Of a stretch of DNA of 64,000 bases, positions 38,271 to 48,800 are shown in pieces. The stretch's first letter is position 1, and every line of letters starts with the position of its first letter. Source of the DNA: Paenibacillus sp. FSL R5-0345 (GTDB lineage: Bacteria > Bacillota > Bacilli > Paenibacillales > Paenibacillaceae). The stretch lies in NCBI RefSeq assembly GCF_000758585.1, contig NZ_CP009281.1:1922001-1986000 (forward strand), read 5' to 3'. A program made the translations under genes and the position numbers. The notes beneath the pieces are model-generated. The model was given only the letters and a program-made list of their open reading frames with translations, did no database searches and was not told where the DNA came from.

Positions 38271-39749
38271 ATGAGCGGAAAACAACGGGAAGATGAGACA
38301 TTTAACCTCCGATTCGTGGCTGTGTACTGCCGGGTCTCAACGGATGAACAAGCACGAGAGGGTGTTTCACTGGATGAACAGCAAGAAAGATTAACAGCAT
38401 ATTGTCGGGCAATGGGTTGGACAGACCAGGTTCAGCTTTTTATCGATGATGGTTATTCAGCTAAAAACTTGGATCGTCCAGAGTTAAAGCGATTACTAAA
38501 TGCAGTGAAAAGTGGAAGCGTATCTCGTATCATGGTTACCAAGCTCGATCGGATGAGTAGAAGATTATTAGATTTACTTAATATAATCGACATGTTCCAA
38601 AATTTCGAAGTATCTTTTGTATCCATTAGCGAATCATTTGATACCAACACTCCATCTGGTCGTCTTACACTGCAAGTTCTAGGGGCTGTTGCGGAGTTTG
38701 AGAGGGAGCGAATTCGCGAACGCGTATTTGAAAATATGTTTCACGCCGCGACTACAGGGAAATGGTTAACGCAAAGCCCTTACGGGTATGACCTAGTGGA
38801 CAAGTCCTTGGTGATTAATGAAAAGGAAGCGGAGATAGTAAGGAGGGTGTACGACTTGTATCTGAATGAGGGGCTCGGTTTTTATTCCATTGCGAAGAGA
38901 TTAAATGAGGAGGGTATTCCATCCAGACAACGGAAAGAGTGGTCAATTCGAGCGATTAAGTTGATGTTAACGAATCCCGCTTATAAAGGTACATTGGTCT
39001 GGAATAGGATAGATTCGAGCAAATCAAAACGTAAAGACAAGGATGAATCGGAGTGGGTAAACGTGGAAGATTGTCTACCTGTCATTATAGAGAAACCGCT
39101 GTGGTATCGTGTACAGAAGCGAATGGGGCAGACCACTATGGCTCCAAGAGCACAAACAAGCCCTCATCTGCTGGGGGGCATGCTGAGATGTGGAAACTGC
39201 GGTTCGGGTATGAGCATCGGATTTTCGGGTTCTCTTGCCAGAAGATATCGGGTATATCGCTGTTCAGCTAATAAGAATAAAGGGACTTGCATGAGTAAAC
39301 AATATCGGGCAGATTCAGTTGAGGAATGGTTTAAAGAAGGCTTACTAAAACTAGTTGAAGATAATTCCAGATTACTAATGGTTTTGGCGAAGGACTCGCT
39401 CGTGAAAGATGAGCGGGAGCAGCTAGAACATAAGGCAAACACCGCAAAAGCGCGCTATAAACGGAAGATCGAAGCCTATACCTCGGGATTAATTGAATTA
39501 GGCGATTTGAACGAAGAGAAGACTAAATTGGATGAAATATTATCCGATTTGGAGAGAATGTCTCATAGTGAAGTCAAGACAGTAAACATGGATCAGGTTC
39601 AGAAAGAGCTGAACGATAAAGTGAATAATATCATTAGCGCTATAGAATTGCTACCGGTCGAGCAAGCGAAAGGAATTATTCAAACATTGATACAATATGT
39701 GATCGTTCATGGGCATGAGGATATTGAAATTAAACTACAGCCGTTATAA
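38271..39749 (+). CDS. Large serine recombinase, candidate excisionase/integrase of the element
   Basis: 492 residues, ATG after AGGGGTGAAGTC (AACAAGGGGTGA). Catalytic Ser23 lies in YCRVSTDEQ, with the LDRMSRR arginine motif and EFERERIRERV helix E. The recombinase domain has PYGYDLVDK and LTNPAYKGTLVWNR; the zinc ribbon is CGNCGSG (about 307) plus CSANKNKGTC (about 332); a coiled coil follows (about 375-430). All parts for site-specific integration are intact. It is the best complete single-gene integrase in the element and so the main candidate for spoVR excision, but it lies 17 kb from attL and 18.5 kb from attR. The upstream duplication shares a word atacaa-aggaca that may be part of its promoter. 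Confidence 0.9.
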   Translation: MSGKQREDETFNLRFVAVYCRVSTDEQAREGVSLDEQQERLTAYCRAMGWTDQVQLFIDDGYSAKNLDRPELKRLLNAVKSGSVSRIMVTKLDRMSRRLLDLLNIIDMFQNFEVSFVSISESFDTNTPSGRLTLQVLGAVAEFERERIRERVFENMFHAATTGKWLTQSPYGYDLVDKSLVINEKEAEIVRRVYDLYLNEGLGFYSIAKRLNEEGIPSRQRKEWSIRAIKLMLTNPAYKGTLVWNRIDSSKSKRKDKDESEWVNVEDCLPVIIEKPLWYRVQKRMGQTTMAPRAQTSPHLLGGMLRCGNCGSGMSIGFSGSLARRYRVYRCSANKNKGTCMSKQYRADSVEEWFKEGLLKLVEDNSRLLMVLAKDSLVKDEREQLEHKANTAKARYKRKIEAYTSGLIELGDLNEEKTKLDEILSDLERMSHSEVKTVNMDQVQKELNDKVNNIISAIELLPVEQAKGIIQTLIQYVIVHGHEDIEIKLQPL

Positions 39750-39772
39750 AACTTAACAATATCTTTAAGAAT

Positions 39773-39797
39773 GCCCCCGCCGGATACGGACGGGGGC
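39773..39797. terminator. Terminator between convergent recombinase and AT-hook gene
   Basis: GC-rich stem gcccccg / cgggggc with an 11-base loop. Confidence 0.6.
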
Positions 39798-39811
39798 TAT
39801 GTTCATTCCTT

Positions 39812-40708
39812 TTACGTTTGAGGAGGTTCATCCCCGAGCATTTCAAACAAACCCTCAGCGTCATCAGGTAGATCGTATTCCTGATTCTGCTCATCTTCTA
39901 CGTCATCATAAACATCAGTGAATAATTGTTGTTGCCCACTGACAGACAGTATAGATTCGTCTTTTCTTGGACGTCCTCTTTTACGAGGTGGATCATCAGG
40001 GTCTTCTTTGCGTTTACGCTGGGACAATAGGAGCAACTCGGCTTCTTTCCTGGCAAAACCCGTTTTTAATTGTTCTACTTCTAGTTTCTTCTCATATTCC
40101 ATTCGCAATAGATCGATCTGATGCTGTTGCATCTGGCATTGTTGCTTAAGGGCTTGATTATCTGTCGTTAGGCTCTGGATTGTAGCAGGATAGTCGGAGG
40201 ATACCCACTGAGCTCGTTCATGTTTTAAAGCATCTATTTCGGCTTCTCTATCGAGCAGGGAATTCTTTAATGTTTTGCAGAGATCGTCAAGTACGCCGCT
40301 TTGCTTCTGTAGATCCGTCAGATTATTCTTGTGCTGATTTGTCAACTCTTCTGTTTCAATTAGTTTTGATTCTAAACTTTTACACAACTGATCGCTTTGT
40401 CGAAGTTGCTCCTTTAGCTCATCAGATGTTCTTATTGATTCGGCTTCTTGATGTGCTGCATCATCGGCTGTCTTCTTCATCATTTGTACGATGGTTTCTT
40501 GGACGCGTGTTAGGTTCTGTACGATATAGTCCAAGTCGTTGGCATATCGTTTGCTACCGTCCTGGTTTCTTAACTGGTGTAAATCATAGATAGAGAGCAT
40601 ATGCTGGAACCATTCTTTTTGTGTACTGAAGTCTGAATCTTTGAAGAGTTGATCGATCTTTTCCTTCAGTTCTGGAGCAATCTTAACTCCGAATGTTGGA
40701 TCTGCCAT
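39812..40708 (-). CDS. Coiled-coil DNA-binding protein with AT-hook
   Basis: 298 residues. The N-terminus (FGVKIAPELKEKIDQLFKDS then TQKEWFQHML) resembles a ribbon-helix-helix or plasmid KfrA-like DNA-binding start. Residues about 60-235 are one long coiled coil. A basic AT-hook-like PRKRGRPRKDE lies near 243-253, and the tail is acidic. DNA binding at both the N-terminus and the AT-hook, with a rod between, suggests a DNA-bridging or segregation/architectural protein. Located convergent to the serine recombinase, it is also a candidate recombination directionality factor. Function is inferred. Confidence 0.65.
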   Translation of the reverse strand: MADPTFGVKIAPELKEKIDQLFKDSDFSTQKEWFQHMLSIYDLHQLRNQDGSKRYANDLDYIVQNLTRVQETIVQMMKKTADDAAHQEAESIRTSDELKEQLRQSDQLCKSLESKLIETEELTNQHKNNLTDLQKQSGVLDDLCKTLKNSLLDREAEIDALKHERAQWVSSDYPATIQSLTTDNQALKQQCQMQQHQIDLLRMEYEKKLEVEQLKTGFARKEAELLLLSQRKRKEDPDDPPRKRGRPRKDESILSVSGQQQLFTDVYDDVEDEQNQEYDLPDDAEGLFEMLGDEPPQT

Positions 40709-40912
40709 ATCTTTTACACAGCTCCTTGGAATGGTTAACTAAGTAACCGTTGATATGATTGAGGTTAACCGGTTATTGAAGTTAACTTTATAGTCAATGT
40801 TCCTTGTTTTATGTATACGCTTGGAATTTTCAAATATGAAGGTTTTAAAGGCGGCGATGTCGAATGTTCCCTATTAATCTATTACCATTGAACTAGAGAG
40901 AGGTAATTATAA

Positions 40913-42571
40913 TTGAAGAAAACCATAGAAGCTAATGAAATGTCGGTAATGCGTTTATTTTCGGTTGGAAATGAACAGTTTATTGTCCCTGTATACCAAA
41001 GAAGATATTTATGGGGCAAAGATCAATGGATGGATTTATGGAATGATATTCAGAACATAGAAGTTGGGGAAGATCACTTCCTTGGTTCTATAGTGGTTAT
41101 TAATCCTCAGCATAATATTGAAATTAATCAATTTGAAGTAGTTGACGGGCAACAACGATTAACTACGCTTTCCTTGCTTATTGCTGCTTTGCGTGACAGT
41201 TTGATCCAGAGCGGAGGAGTACAGGAAGTATCGATCGGAGAGGCTCTTCATGGATATTTACATAGTTCTACCATGTTCAATAAAAACTTGCCGAAGCTTA
41301 TACCAGGTAAATTAGACAGGGATGATTTTGCAACAATTGTTGATCGGAAAATAAAAGAGATGACGAATTCGAATATGTATTCGGCGTATCAATTTTTTAG
41401 AGGTCTTTTTTCCGAGCAAAATGATTTGGTCGAGTTAGCAAAGACGATAACTGGATCATTGAAGGTAGTTTTAATCCAGGTGATGTCTCATAAGGATGCA
41501 TTTAGATTATTTGAAACTCTGAATGATCGGGGATTATCTCTCTCGGCAGCAGACCTGATTAAAAATTACATTTTAAGTAAAGCTGCTCGTACTTCCGAAG
41601 ATGAACTTGATGATATCGTTGAGACTTGGGATGAAATAGTTGAACTTGTTGGACAGTTGGATCATCTCCGTTTCTTTAGACAAGTATTGTTGTCCAAAAC
41701 TGAAGGCGTATTTTCGTTTAATAAATTATATGATCGATACAAAACCGTAGTTGATAAGTCAGATTCTATTGTAGATATGGTAGATGAACTGAAAGAGTAC
41801 GCCGTTTTTTATAATCAAATATGTACAGCCACTACAAAGTATCCATCCGTTAATGAAAAATTACGAGCGATAAACGCAATTGGGGCAGCGACCAGCTATA
41901 CACTCTTGTTGAAATTACTTAAAAACCAAGTGACTGAACTGCAACTTGTATCCATTCTTAACCAAATTGAGACATTTGCATTGAGACGAGCTATTTGTAG
42001 TTGGTCGACGAACAACTTAGATTCAATATTTAATCATTTGGCGCTCAATACTCCAGTTGACACTAGTTGTGTAGAATATATAAAAGGGGTACTGACTAGG
42101 GCTGATTATATTCCATCGGACGCAGATTTCGTTGCTAATTTTAAAACGAAGAACTTCAGGCAAGATGATCAATGTAAATACATATTGGAACGGATTGAGG
42201 ATTACCATGTAAACTTCAGTAAAGAAAAAAGTATAGCAAACCGATCTCTTGTCCATATCGAGCATATAATGCCAAAATCGATTAAGTCTAACAGCAGCAA
42301 AAAAGAATATGGGGATTGGAAGACGTATTTGGGGAATGATGCAGATTTACATGATGTCTATGTTAATAAAATTGGGAATCTGACTCTACTTGGTTCAAGC
42401 TTAAACATCTCAGCATCCAATAATCCTTTTGAAGAAAAAAAGAAAAATTATGAGCAATCATTGATCGTAATGACTAAACAACTGATGAATTACTCGAAAT
42501 GGGATATCGCAACAATTCAGGAACGGACAGAAAATCTAGCTGGCATCGCAGCAGGGATCTGGAAGCTGTAA
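40913..42571 (+). CDS. GmrSD-type (DUF262-DUF1524) type IV restriction-like nuclease
   Basis: 552 residues from TTG after GAGAGAGGT. The N-terminal DUF262/GmrS-like domain has YQRRYLWGKDQW and the DGQQRLTTL motif (about 77-85, nucleotide hydrolysis), then FETLNDRGLSLSAADLIKN. The C-terminal DUF1524/GmrD-like HNH nuclease has HIEHIMPKS (about 449) and NKIGNLTLLGSSLN. The fused form cuts modified (often glucosylated) phage DNA. It is intact, whereas the copy at 22793 is dead. Directly downstream is a PUA-like gene, 29 bases away. Confidence 0.87.
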   Translation: MKKTIEANEMSVMRLFSVGNEQFIVPVYQRRYLWGKDQWMDLWNDIQNIEVGEDHFLGSIVVINPQHNIEINQFEVVDGQQRLTTLSLLIAALRDSLIQSGGVQEVSIGEALHGYLHSSTMFNKNLPKLIPGKLDRDDFATIVDRKIKEMTNSNMYSAYQFFRGLFSEQNDLVELAKTITGSLKVVLIQVMSHKDAFRLFETLNDRGLSLSAADLIKNYILSKAARTSEDELDDIVETWDEIVELVGQLDHLRFFRQVLLSKTEGVFSFNKLYDRYKTVVDKSDSIVDMVDELKEYAVFYNQICTATTKYPSVNEKLRAINAIGAATSYTLLLKLLKNQVTELQLVSILNQIETFALRRAICSWSTNNLDSIFNHLALNTPVDTSCVEYIKGVLTRADYIPSDADFVANFKTKNFRQDDQCKYILERIEDYHVNFSKEKSIANRSLVHIEHIMPKSIKSNSSKKEYGDWKTYLGNDADLHDVYVNKIGNLTLLGSSLNISASNNPFEEKKKNYEQSLIVMTKQLMNYSKWDIATIQERTENLAGIAAGIWKL

Positions 42572-42600
42572 GTAATAAACATAGGATGGAGATGTCATAG

Positions 42601-42933
42601 ATGAAAGAAGAAATCGTATTATTTAAAATCCATAAAGGTCTTAAAGACCGAGATCATTATGAAGCTACACGAAAGCATTGGAGAATGAGCAAGAAGCGTA
42701 TCAAATACATTAAGTATGCAGTAGGTATCAATCAGGGAAAGGTCGAATGTGTTTATCAACCTACTAGTTGGGTAGTTGTAGAAGAAGGAGAACTTAAAGG
42801 GAGACTGCAATTTGAAGGTAAGGTGGCAAGCTCTGACATTATTCAAAAATTACAACTTGCTCAAGATCAACTGCTAAAGAAATTTGGGGCGGGAAATCCT
42901 GTGGCATATATTTCACTATCTGAAGTAGAATAA
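42601..42933 (+). CDS. PUA-like (modified-base reader type) companion protein
   Basis: 110 residues. The pattern DHYEATRKHWRMSKKR, then YAVGINQGKVECVYQPTSWVVV and LQFEGKVASSDI, and near the end GAGNPVAYIS resembles a domain family with E-A-T-R-x-W-W and a G-x-V-x-x-V-Y beta core, frequently adjacent to restriction genes and possibly PUA/EVE-like. Two copies sit downstream of GmrSD-type genes in this element, so the link is strong. A role in reading base modification is my inference. Confidence 0.6.
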   Translation: MKEEIVLFKIHKGLKDRDHYEATRKHWRMSKKRIKYIKYAVGINQGKVECVYQPTSWVVVEEGELKGRLQFEGKVASSDIIQKLQLAQDQLLKKFGAGNPVAYISLSEVE

Positions 42934-42939
42934 GATCGA

Positions 42940-42972
42940 GCTAGGCTGCTTATCGGCAGCTTAGCTTTTTTT
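42940..42972 (+). terminator. Terminator after the live GmrSD module
   Basis: Stem agcta-gctgc / gcagc-tagct followed by eight T. Confidence 0.75.
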
Positions 42973-43156
42973 GGTATTTCGAAACAGTCCTTTTAATTTA
43001 AAATCTTAATAAAGCAAGACGAGTAAATGGGGCTAATGTCGAATAGACAAATATTATAGTCGAGGATACGTTCCCTCCATTGTGAAAAGATGGTACTATT
43101 TAACTATATATGATTACCTATTTTCAATAGACTAAAGAGATGAAAGGCAGGCGCGT

Positions 43157-44671
43157 ATGGACGCAACTTTGTTTTCGGATGTGAAGGAAGCATCCTATTT
43201 GTCTACGAAAAAAACGCACCGTTATCGTCCAATCATAAGATATATGTACGAACAAAAACGTATTTTTAATACCGAAGTTTTACCAATCGAAATTTTTAAT
43301 TATTTGATACAATACCCTCAGTTCGGTGATTACAACATAGAAGAGTTGTTCGCGGATTTAAACGCACTTGTGAAGAGTAACAATTTGACAGAGATTCCGG
43401 ATAACACTGAAGTCGAAGGCATCGATGAGTTCAAAAGAAATCGAAGATTATTTATCTTGACGGACTTTACTTTTGAAATCGAAAAAATGCTGACGTCATT
43501 CGAAAAAAACTTTCATCGCATCGGTACCTCATTGGAGCCGACACTTCCAGAGAAGCTTTACAACGCACTGCATAGACTTCGTGATTTTAGCCGAAGGAAA
43601 ACCGTGGATAAAGACGATTTAGTTTACCTAAATGAAGTTTGGGAAGATATGTTCGATAAATTTTTAAAATTAGATAACAATGCCTCGACGTATATGTCCC
43701 ATATCAATGCAGAAAAATTAGAGGCGATTATGGCACAACCGGACGCTTTTATCGTCTTTAAAGACGAATTTGTAGCGTATTTAACCAACTTCATTATTGG
43801 ACTAAAGAGAAATGCGCCTTACATCGAGCAGCTCCTGCGGGATATTGAAGGTCCGGGATTTGCTGTTTTGAAGAAATATTTGATTCAATTTCAACGCACA
43901 ATTCCAAAGACCGAGGTTATTCCTGACAGTGAATTCGAAATGGCGTACGACGAAATTTGGCTAGGTGTCACGCACTGGTTCATCTCTAGAGAAGCAAAAG
44001 AAAGTAAAGTGCGGCAATTAGAAAGACGAACGAATAGTTCGATTGTGCGTGTTACGAAACTTGCGCAGCAAGCTGCTGAACGGCAATTTTATACGCGCAA
44101 TCGCAAAACCGACTATTTGCACCTGGCTAAAATAGTGCACCAACAAAACAACCTGGAAGAGGCAGGTAAATTATTTAGTTTTCTTTTCGGGTTTGATAAC
44201 ATCAAACATTTCAAAACAAACGGAAAAGAAACAGACTCTACTAAGTATACGATCTGGGATTGTCAGCCAGAGGAAGTGGATATTAAATACCGTGCAAAGT
44301 CGCCTACGGATAAACAAACAAAGCGTAGCCTGAAAGTTCCGACGATGGACGAAGAAGCGTTGCAACGTAAACGAATGCTGGAGGCGCGACGGGATTATGA
44401 AGAAAAAGCAATAAAAAAGCTGCTGGATTGTAACTATTTGGCGCTTCGTGAATTAGGTACTGTTGAGCCATTCATTCGTAGCGCTATCTTGACCTGGATT
44501 AACAAAGGGATGTTGTCCAAGACGCAAGATTCGAACATTTGCGAAGGAAGAACGGAACATGGCGTTAAGTTTAAGCTCGCGCAAGTGAGTGAAGATATTA
44601 TCGAATTGCATTCTCCTGATGGGATACTAAAATTGCCCGATTACGAATTTACCTTTAGCGAGGTGAAATAA
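43157..44671 (+). CDS. jetA: Wadjet JetA-like (DUF2397/TIGR02677-like)
   Basis: 504 residues, first of a four-gene operon with gaps of 3, 14 and 23 bases. The opening YLSTKKTHRYRPIIRYMYEQKR and following FADLNALVKSNNLTEIPD, RLFILTDFTFEIEKML fit the TIGR02677/DUF2397 family, the kleisin-like subunit of the variant with TIGR02677-02680 members (Wadjet type III in my recollection). Wadjet complexes are SMC-like machines that sense and cleave small circular DNA such as plasmids. The gene is intact. Type assignment depends on family recall. Confidence 0.78.
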   Translation: MDATLFSDVKEASYLSTKKTHRYRPIIRYMYEQKRIFNTEVLPIEIFNYLIQYPQFGDYNIEELFADLNALVKSNNLTEIPDNTEVEGIDEFKRNRRLFILTDFTFEIEKMLTSFEKNFHRIGTSLEPTLPEKLYNALHRLRDFSRRKTVDKDDLVYLNEVWEDMFDKFLKLDNNASTYMSHINAEKLEAIMAQPDAFIVFKDEFVAYLTNFIIGLKRNAPYIEQLLRDIEGPGFAVLKKYLIQFQRTIPKTEVIPDSEFEMAYDEIWLGVTHWFISREAKESKVRQLERRTNSSIVRVTKLAQQAAERQFYTRNRKTDYLHLAKIVHQQNNLEEAGKLFSFLFGFDNIKHFKTNGKETDSTKYTIWDCQPEEVDIKYRAKSPTDKQTKRSLKVPTMDEEALQRKRMLEARRDYEEKAIKKLLDCNYLALRELGTVEPFIRSAILTWINKGMLSKTQDSNICEGRTEHGVKFKLAQVSEDIIELHSPDGILKLPDYEFTFSEVK

Positions 44672-44674
44672 ACG

Positions 44675-45844
44675 ATGAAGAAACTTACGGATGAATACTT
44701 GGAATGTATTCAGCGGCTGTTGGATGATTTTTGGGTTCTGCGTTTCGAAAACGAAGAGCTCTTTTTTTACATCAGACAATACGAACATGAGCTTCGAACC
44801 TACTTTAGAGATACATTCCGGTTTAAGCTCGTTGTAGGAAGCGACTTTGCGAAGCTAGAGAAATTTCAGCTTACGCCGCAACCGGATATGGGCATCGAAG
44901 ATTTTAAAGAAAACAAAGACTATGTTTTCTATTTCTGCTTGCTCGCTTTCTTAGAAGGGAAAACGACACAGCAATTTACAATATCGGATGTTTGCGAAGC
45001 AATCGTTGCGTATTTTCCGGAACGAATCGGCTCAGACGGACTCCCTGAAACGACCCTCATCAGTTGGAAAGAAGCAGAAGGGTACTACAATCGTTTATCG
45101 GTAATCCGCGTTTTGAAAGAGGCGGAACGCAGACATCTAATTATTGTGGTCGACAGAGAACTGGACGGATTTCGAAATTCAGATTCCAACGACGCCCTTT
45201 TGAAGAGCACGGGGCTTGGTAAATATTTTATTCGTAATTTCGGCTTCGATATTACAAAGGCAAATACACTAGACGATATCATTTCGATGCAAACGGAGCA
45301 AGAGAAAGGACTTGGTATCGAAACCAAACACAAAATGTATCGGCGACTGTTTTTGGAGCCGGTAATGTATAAAGATGAAGCTCAAGGGATGGAGTTTGAT
45401 TACTTGCGCACCTACGGTCACCATATTGGAGACCACGCGGATAAATTCTATGATATGAATTTTGAACTATATCTCAACACTGCAATGCTCACACGAAGAA
45501 GCAGTCGGCGAAACGAATTTACTTTTCCAGCCGACAATGCGGAATCCAACTTGGTCGTTCAATTTGCTAGCGAAGTTCGCAGCCTTTATATTGATGAATC
45601 TATTATTTCTACGGCAAATGGAAACATTTCACTATCTGTCGCGCACATAGAAGACATCGTTCGTACACTTATCGAACAAAAAAGCAGTAAATGGACAGCC
45701 ACATTAAAATCCCAAAGCGTTCATGAATTAATTACGACCATTACGAAATTTCTGTATAAATGGAATTTGGCTCGCCCGCTAGATGATGGCGGACTCATGC
45801 TGTATGACGCTACGGTTCGCTTCGATGAAAAAATAACATCCTAA
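44675..45844 (+). CDS. jetB: Wadjet JetB-like (DUF2398/TIGR02678-like)
   Basis: 389 residues, starting 3 bases after jetA. It has the KITE-like helix-rich character of TIGR02678/DUF2398: LLDDFWVLRFENEELFFYIRQYE, LRTYFRDTFRFKL, FYFCLLAFLEGKTTQQFTISDV. KITE subunits bind the kleisin and the SMC-like arms. Intact. Confidence 0.75.
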   Translation: MKKLTDEYLECIQRLLDDFWVLRFENEELFFYIRQYEHELRTYFRDTFRFKLVVGSDFAKLEKFQLTPQPDMGIEDFKENKDYVFYFCLLAFLEGKTTQQFTISDVCEAIVAYFPERIGSDGLPETTLISWKEAEGYYNRLSVIRVLKEAERRHLIIVVDRELDGFRNSDSNDALLKSTGLGKYFIRNFGFDITKANTLDDIISMQTEQEKGLGIETKHKMYRRLFLEPVMYKDEAQGMEFDYLRTYGHHIGDHADKFYDMNFELYLNTAMLTRRSSRRNEFTFPADNAESNLVVQFASEVRSLYIDESIISTANGNISLSVAHIEDIVRTLIEQKSSKWTATLKSQSVHELITTITKFLYKWNLARPLDDGGLMLYDATVRFDEKITS

Positions 45845-45858
45845 AAGGGGCTCAGTTC

Positions 45859-48800
45859 ATGGTTACATTCAAAAAAGAAACTAACCGATGGAAACCTCAC
45901 AGGCTTATACTGTGCAACTACTGGTACTATCCGTACAAAGTATATCAATTTAAAAATGGTTGCATTCTTTTTCGAGGACACAATGGTTCCGGAAAATCTA
46001 TTACAATGCAATCACTCTTCACATTTTTACTCGACGGGAATAAATCCCCATCAAGACTAGACCCTTTTGGTTCCTCGGCGAGGAAACTCTATGAAATCCT
46101 GCTAGGCGAAGAATCGGTGAATCGCGATATTCAAGAGCGGATTGGTTATATCGCCATTGAGTACAAAAGAGAGAAGACCGAGGAATATATGACGACCGGT
46201 TTTGGTCTTCATTCAAAACGCAAAGACAACCGCCTAAAAAATGCGTGGGGCTTCGTGATTCACGACCCTTCCCGTAGAATTAACAAAGGAGAAAATCCCC
46301 TTCCCGTCTACAAACGCGAAAAGTTGGACGGAAAATGGGAACGGCTGCCTCTGACCCGCGAGGAGTTTGTTAAAGCCGTAGGTAACAGCGGCATAGTGGT
46401 TGACGAATCTCATTATGCCGCGCTCGTTAACAGCCATTTGTTCAAATTCCCTGATGTTTCGCATCTAGAGATGTTCACGGAGGTTTTGACGCAGCTAAAA
46501 AGCCCGAAGTTGTCGCGTGAAGCGGGTCCAAACAAACTCAAAGAAGTTCTACACAACTCACTTATGCCCATTTCGGACAAGGAAATATCTCCGCTTACCG
46601 TTACTGTTGAATCCATGGACAAAACTCAAGCAACCATCGAAAAACATGAGCAGGACTTGGCAGCGGTTAGAAGTTTGGCAACTGAATATGCCAAATATAA
46701 GCGATACGTATTTGCCGAGAAAGCAAAGTATTATCTCGACAATAAACGCATCCTAGAAAGTCACGTCAAGAAATTTATGGAAATGGAAAATGCGATTCAC
46801 CTTAAATCGGCTGAGAAAGAAACGATGGAAGCCGAAAAGGAAAGTAAAAGCAATGAACTCGAAGTTTTAAACCGAGAGTATGATGAATATCGGGGCGGTG
46901 AGGTAGCTAAACTGCAAGGCAATCTAGATAAAGCTGAACGGGAACTGACGCAGATGTCAAAAGAAGCTCTTGCAAAAAAAGAGCGCTATAACACAAAAAA
47001 CGACCTGGTTACGAAATCGATTGAAAAAATCAGGAAACTCGAAGATGCAATTTACACTGCAAAAAGAGAAATAGGTGCTTATTTAGTAGAACTCGAAGAT
47101 ATGATCGAAGATACCGGCTTTGATGACCTTCAGCACCTCACTCATTTTAAAAAATGTGCCGATGATACTACCTATGACTTTTCCATTTGGGAACAGGATT
47201 CGAAAAAATACCTTTCCGCACTTCAGACAACACGCTCCAAGATTAAAGAATATGAGTCTCATAAAGAAAAAACAAATGCGCTTAAATCCGAAATCGAACG
47301 TTTACATAGCCTGTACAATGAAGAACGCGAACTTCTCAAGGAACTTGCTGACACCTATGATTGGGAGAGAGAAGAGAGCGTGAAAGAGTTGTCGGTGTGG
47401 GTTGAGTCGCTTCGCACATTGACCGCAAGCAATGGGGCGATAAAAGAAACGCTCGATTTGCTTCCGGAGTACCTGATCTCTGTGTCGGACGAGCAATTGA
47501 AAGGTCCGCTTTTGATTGAGAAAGATGCTCAGGTTGAACATGCACAATTGGAGTCGATTAAACTTCAAAACCTGATGGATTCCTTGAAGTTGAGAAGAGG
47601 GGAGCTCGAAGCTACTCTTACTGACCTTGAAAATAACAAAGAAATTGAGCCATACATATCTGACGCTAAGACTGAGCAATTCAAAGGGCTAACTGAAATG
47701 GGTATTCCTTTTATCCCGTTTTGGGCGGCGGTTGAGTTTAAAGAAGGTTTGAGTGAGGAAACGAAAGCAAATATTGAGTCGGTCGCTATTGAGCTTGATT
47801 TGCTTAACGCAGTTATTGTTCCTGTTCATGCTTACGATAAAGCCAAAACAAACAGTGTTGTACTCTCACGCAACAACAAATGTGACTGTAATTTGACCGA
47901 ATATTTGACCCCTGTTTCAAGTGACAACGTTTCTGATACCGATATACTTGCTATCTTAATGGGCATTTCGATTGACCATACAAGCCAAACTTTCGTCACA
48001 GCTACCGGCGAATTTAAAACCGGTATCGTAGAAGGAACATCTCCTTCTTTTGGCGACGCAAAGTTTATTGGTAAAACGGCTCGTGAATTGCTTCGTAAAA
48101 AAGAGATTGTCCGTATTCAAGGAGAAATTGCAACTATTGAGGAAGAACTCGAACAGCTTCATTCGCAAAAAGAGGCATGGATTGAAACGAAGCAACAGAT
48201 TGCAAATGAGTTTTCTTCTTTCCCGTTCTTTAATGCGTTAAAAACAGCAAAGAATCAGTACGAAGAAAAAAAGAATTTTATTACGTATATCGTCAAATCC
48301 GAATTGGATAACAAGATGGAGCAACATAAAAAACTAGCCGCTGAACTAGAAGGGCTACTGTTGACTGTTAAAGCTATGGTTGCTTTCACAAAACTGCCAC
48401 TTACAGAGAAAGCATTCTCGGAAGCCGTTGAACAAACGAGCGCGTATTTACTCCTTTTGACAAATATCAAAAGCGATTTCCGCTCTCTTGTTGATAAACG
48501 TCATTCCTTTCGCACGGAACAAGAGAACAAGGAAGATCATGAGAACGAACTCGAGGAATATAGGGGAGAATTGTTTACCATCCGTAACAAGATAGACCGA
48601 ACATCGAAATATATACAGTCTCTTAATGACCAACTGAAACTAAGCGGTGCCGAAGAAGTACGTAAACACATCGCGAAGGTTATTGCGAAACTTCAATCTT
48701 TGCCGGCTGAAATAAGTCAACTCGCAACGGATGTAGGAGTTATTCGAAACAAAATTGAAACCATGGTTGAATCCCTGCCTTCACATACATCGACGATTCA

